Source: Candidatus Zhuqueibacterota bacterium
Lineage (GTDB): Bacteria; Zhuqueibacterota; Zhuqueibacteria; Residuimicrobiales; Krinioviventaceae
Direction of reading: 5' to 3'
Assembly (NCBI GenBank): GCA_016928775.1
Contig: JAFGKD010000001.1
Location: 62,001 to 126,000, forward strand
Length of the DNA stretch: 64,000 nucleotides
Shown here: positions 61,684 through 64,000 of the stretch, piece after piece
Numbering within the stretch: the stretch's first letter is position 1
Layout: every line of letters begins with the position of its first letter
Program-made: the position numbers and the translations under genes
The notes under the pieces: model-generated
The model's database searches: none
Seen by the model: the letters and a program-made list of their open reading frames with translations, nothing else
What the model was told of the DNA's origin: nothing

Positions 61684-62070
61684 ATGGAACGTGACAACAA
61701 AATGAATGTTCTTCTCATAACAAAAACACATTCGACTGAAACCGATCTTGTCAATTTTTTGCAATTGAATCAGGTTAATTTTGATATCGCGGATAACGAA
61801 CTGGTCGGTATTCAAAAAGCACATCAAAATACCTTTGATATTGTGGTTATGGATGCAGATGAAAGCGACCAGCAAATCGACCAGGCAATTCGCATTCTCA
61901 AGGATTGTAATCCCAAAGTCCGGATTATTGTTCGAACCGATGCCAATTCGCGTGATCTGGAATGCCAGGTACGAAAAGAAAGCATTTTTTATTACCATGT
62001 GAATTCTTTTGGCAATCAGGAATTCACTTCAGCCCTGAGTTCGGCACTCGAGTTGGGAAATACGCTGTGA
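61684..62070 (+). CDS. Degenerate CheY-like receiver domain protein
   Basis: A 128-residue single-domain protein (an ATG at 61702 is an alternative start). The alpha/beta order of a response-regulator receiver is visible, with a phospho-acceptor-like Asp in FDIVVMDADE. The N-terminal acidic pair after strand 1 is missing (NVLLITKTHS), and the usual Lys-Pro after strand 5 is replaced (YYHVNSFG). It may be a pseudo-receiver that signals without phosphorylation. It stands 66 nt before nuoE, suggesting a link with the redox enzyme. Confidence 0.75.
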   Translation: MERDNKMNVLLITKTHSTETDLVNFLQLNQVNFDIADNELVGIQKAHQNTFDIVVMDADESDQQIDQAIRILKDCNPKVRIIVRTDANSRDLECQVRKESIFYYHVNSFGNQEFTSALSSALELGNTL

Positions 62071-62136
62071 GATCAAATGCGTCTGAATGAAGATAATTGA
62101 CTATACATTCTATTTCGCTATGGAGTTTGATTCAAA

Positions 62137-62598
62137 ATGGAGACAGAAGCAGTACTTGCACACTATCCTGAAAATGATGCCTCAACATTGATCCCGATTC
62201 TTCAGGATATCCAGGGTATATATGGCTATTTGCCGGAACCCGACTTGCAAAAGGTATCACGTTATACCAGCATGCCGATGTCGCGCATCTACGGCGTGGC
62301 CACGTTTTACAACCAGTTTCGACTCAATCCCGTGGGCAGGTATATAATTCGTGTCTGCCGGGGCACGGCATGCCATGTAAAGGGATCATTTGATATTTTG
62401 ACCACCCTGGAGAATGAGCTCGATATCAAAGCCGGCGAGACAACCAAAGACCGACTGTTTACCATAGAGACGGTCGCCTGTATCGGCGCTTGCAGTATCG
62501 CTCCAGTGATTGCCATCGGTGATGAGTTTTACGGCAAGCTTGATGCAAAAAAAGTCAAGCAACTGCTCAGAAATCTACGCAAAGCGGACAAGGAGTAA
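62137..62598 (+). CDS. nuoE: NuoE/HydC-type [2Fe-2S] subunit
   Basis: A 153-residue thioredoxin-like ferredoxin subunit of NADH dehydrogenase or NAD(P)-dependent hydrogenase. LIPILQDIQGIYGYLPE and the cluster ligands CRGTACHVKG plus VACIGACSIAPV (C-x4-C ... C-x3-C) are intact. It is followed, 2 nt after the stop, by a NuoF-type gene. The pairing occurs in complex I, in formate dehydrogenases and in electron-bifurcating [FeFe] hydrogenases (HydABC/Hnd). Which one applies is decided by genes beyond the window. Confidence 0.92.
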   Translation: METEAVLAHYPENDASTLIPILQDIQGIYGYLPEPDLQKVSRYTSMPMSRIYGVATFYNQFRLNPVGRYIIRVCRGTACHVKGSFDILTTLENELDIKAGETTKDRLFTIETVACIGACSIAPVIAIGDEFYGKLDAKKVKQLLRNLRKADKE

Positions 62599-62600
62599 GC

Positions 62601-64000
62601 GTGGCACGACAAAATTCATTTCAGGCGATTTTTACAAATTGCTGGCACAGCGCGGAAAATCCCTGCAAATTTTTCGTTGATTGTATTCATAGCGGGCAAA
62701 AGTGCCACCAATCCGACGCCGGAACAGAAGGCGTGCGGCGGTTTAAAGATGAGCTATTGTTTGTTGAGCATGAGCATCCCGTCGTCCTCATTGGCATGGG
62801 TACCTGTGGTCTCGCGAATGGCGCACAAAAAGTATATGACACTTTCAAAGCAGAATTGGCCAATCGTGGGCACAAAGTGGATATCATTCCTACCGGCTGT
62901 GTTGGCTATTGTGCAAAAGAAGTGATTGTCGACATCAAACTGCCGAAGCATCCCCGAGTAAGCTATGCAGAAGTGAGACCGGAAGATGTCCCGTTGATTA
63001 TTGATGCCACAATTGAAAAAGGTGCTTTACTGGAGAACAAACTGCTTGGCCTGTACGACGATATCAGCTCTAACGGGTGGGGCGGCTACAACACCCTGAA
63101 CGAGCTGCCGTTCTTTAAAAAACAGCGAAAAAATATTCTGGAAAACTGCGGCGTCATTGATCCGGATAATATAGATCAATATCTCGCTCGAGGCGGCTAC
63201 AAGGGGCTGTCCAAAGCGATCAATCACTCTTCCAGAGAACAAGTCATTGCCCAGGTCAAAAATGGCGGCTTGCGCGGTCGTGGCGGCGGCGGTTTTCCCA
63301 CTGGCTTGAAATGGGAGCTGGCATATAAAGCGCAAGGAGCGAAAAAATACGTCGTTTGTAATGCAGATGAGGGTGATCCCGGTGCTTTTATGGATCGCGC
63401 CCTGCTCGAGGGTGATCCGCACAAAGTCATCGAGGGCATGATCATCGCAGCCTATTGTATCGGTGCTGATGAAGGTTATATTTACTGCCGTGCCGAATAT
63501 CCACTGGCGATCAAACGACTTGAAAAGGCGATCAAAGATGCCGAGGCATACGGGCTGCTCGGTCAAAACATCCTGGGCAGTGGTCTTCATTTTAAATTAA
63601 AGCTCAAAAAGGGTGCCGGAGCATTCGTCTGTGGTGAAGAGACCGCTTTATTACATTCCATTGAGGGCAAGCGCGGTATGCCGCGTCCCAAACCACCATT
63701 TCCATCGGACTTTGGTCTGTTTGGCAAACCAACGGTCATCAATAATGTCGAGACATTTGCCAATGTGCCGGTTCTGGTGGACAAGGGTGCAGACTGGTAT
63801 TCGAGTGTTGGTACGAGTGGATCAAAGGGCACGAAAATATTCGCCCTGTCCGGCAGGGTCAAGAATGTCGGTCTGGTCGAAGTACCGATGGGTGTGACCA
63901 TTCGCGAGATCATTTTTGATATTGGCGGCGGCATTCCGGAACATAAAGAATTTAAAGCGGTACAAATCGGAGGGCCCTCTGGTGGAGCATTACCGGCAAA
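62601..64000 (+). CDS. nuoF: NuoF/HydB-type flavoprotein subunit (3' end missing)
   Basis: 466 codons are visible and the frame runs off the window. The GTG start lies 5 nt after AAGGAG, which overlaps the nuoE stop. Residues 1-40 are Cys-rich (Cys14, 22, 28, 35). A thioredoxin-like ferredoxin domain follows (VVLIGMGTCGLANGA, PTGCVGYCAKEV), then the NuoF core: LRGRGGGGFPTGLKWE (NADH/FMN), VCNADEGDPGAFMDR, FVCGEETALLHSIEGKRGMPRPKPP and GGPSGG. The fused ferredoxin domain is typical of HndC/HydB of bifurcating hydrogenases rather than NuoF of complex I. The Cys-rich extension ahead of it is unusual. Confidence 0.93.
   Translation, partial: MARQNSFQAIFTNCWHSAENPCKFFVDCIHSGQKCHQSDAGTEGVRRFKDELLFVEHEHPVVLIGMGTCGLANGAQKVYDTFKAELANRGHKVDIIPTGCVGYCAKEVIVDIKLPKHPRVSYAEVRPEDVPLIIDATIEKGALLENKLLGLYDDISSNGWGGYNTLNELPFFKKQRKNILENCGVIDPDNIDQYLARGGYKGLSKAINHSSREQVIAQVKNGGLRGRGGGGFPTGLKWELAYKAQGAKKYVVCNADEGDPGAFMDRALLEGDPHKVIEGMIIAAYCIGADEGYIYCRAEYPLAIKRLEKAIKDAEAYGLLGQNILGSGLHFKLKLKKGAGAFVCGEETALLHSIEGKRGMPRPKPPFPSDFGLFGKPTVINNVETFANVPVLVDKGADWYSSVGTSGSKGTKIFALSGRVKNVGLVEVPMGVTIREIIFDIGGGIPEHKEFKAVQIGGPSGGALPA

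Noticed and set aside
1-64000. CRISPR array, prophage or integrase
   Set aside because: No regularly spaced direct repeats, no Cas, integrase or phage structural motifs were found.

Overview
The window is a gene-dense bacterial chromosome segment. It most likely comes from the FCB/Calditrichota-KSB1-like part of the tree. This is an inference from five secreted proteins that end in the same FlgD-like/Por-type sorting module (YPNPFNP motif, then a C-terminal beta-sandwich), lipoprotein-rich efflux parts, a SelB factor and an electron-bifurcating-hydrogenase-like NuoE/NuoF pair. No rRNA, tRNA, CRISPR array, prophage or intact transposase gene was seen.

Layout. 1-1536: 3' half of a secreted GH5-like protein, facing selB and a trehalase-family gene. 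4.8-6.1 kb: sugar-isomerase-fold protein and DUF2752 membrane protein. 6.3-7.5 kb: asd behind a leader peptide rich in Thr, Lys, Ile and Met codons with a terminator/antiterminator pair. 8.1-8.25 kb: a 118-bp MITE with 13-bp inverted ends and an 8-bp target duplication. 9.0-12.2 kb: bifunctional nuclease, then an AmpG-like permease overlapping a NamZ (DUF1343) gene. 12.3-19.6 kb: efflux locus with three successive lipoprotein adaptors, a MacB/FtsX permease without a local ATPase, a possible outer-membrane protein and a TolC. 19.7-24.0 kb: small, hypothetical and patatin-like genes.

24.1-31.1 kb: threonine operon thrH, a pfkB-type kinase, fused aspartokinase/homoserine dehydrogenase and thrC, followed by nagZ and a cupin; no thrB homologue is present. 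31.1-33.3 kb: metallo-beta-lactamase-fold gene and cstA. 33.7-40.4 kb: complete trp operon EGDCFBA behind a classical attenuator (trpL with three consecutive Trp codons) and a second terminator-like hairpin. 40.6-48.0 kb: FG-GAP propeller protein, multidomain GH43 enzyme and sugar transporter, the last two behind similar promoters.

49.0-52.0 kb (minus strand): outer-membrane barrel with its own CxxCH and a pentaheme cytochrome, suggesting electron transfer across the outer membrane. 52.2-55.4 kb: an apparent operon of a CPBP intramembrane protease, a PurD-like ATP-grasp enzyme and an arginyl-transferase-like (ATE) protein; this is the best candidate for an uncharacterised pathway. 55.5-61.3 kb: repeat element, GH88 hydrolase, MATE transporter, cohesin-like secreted protein and pirin. 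61.7-64.0 kb: degenerate receiver domain, nuoE and nuoF, the last cut by the window edge.

Themes: amino-acid biosynthesis controlled by ribosome-mediated attenuation (two independent leader peptides), secreted polysaccharide degradation, peptidoglycan recycling, and redox metabolism.
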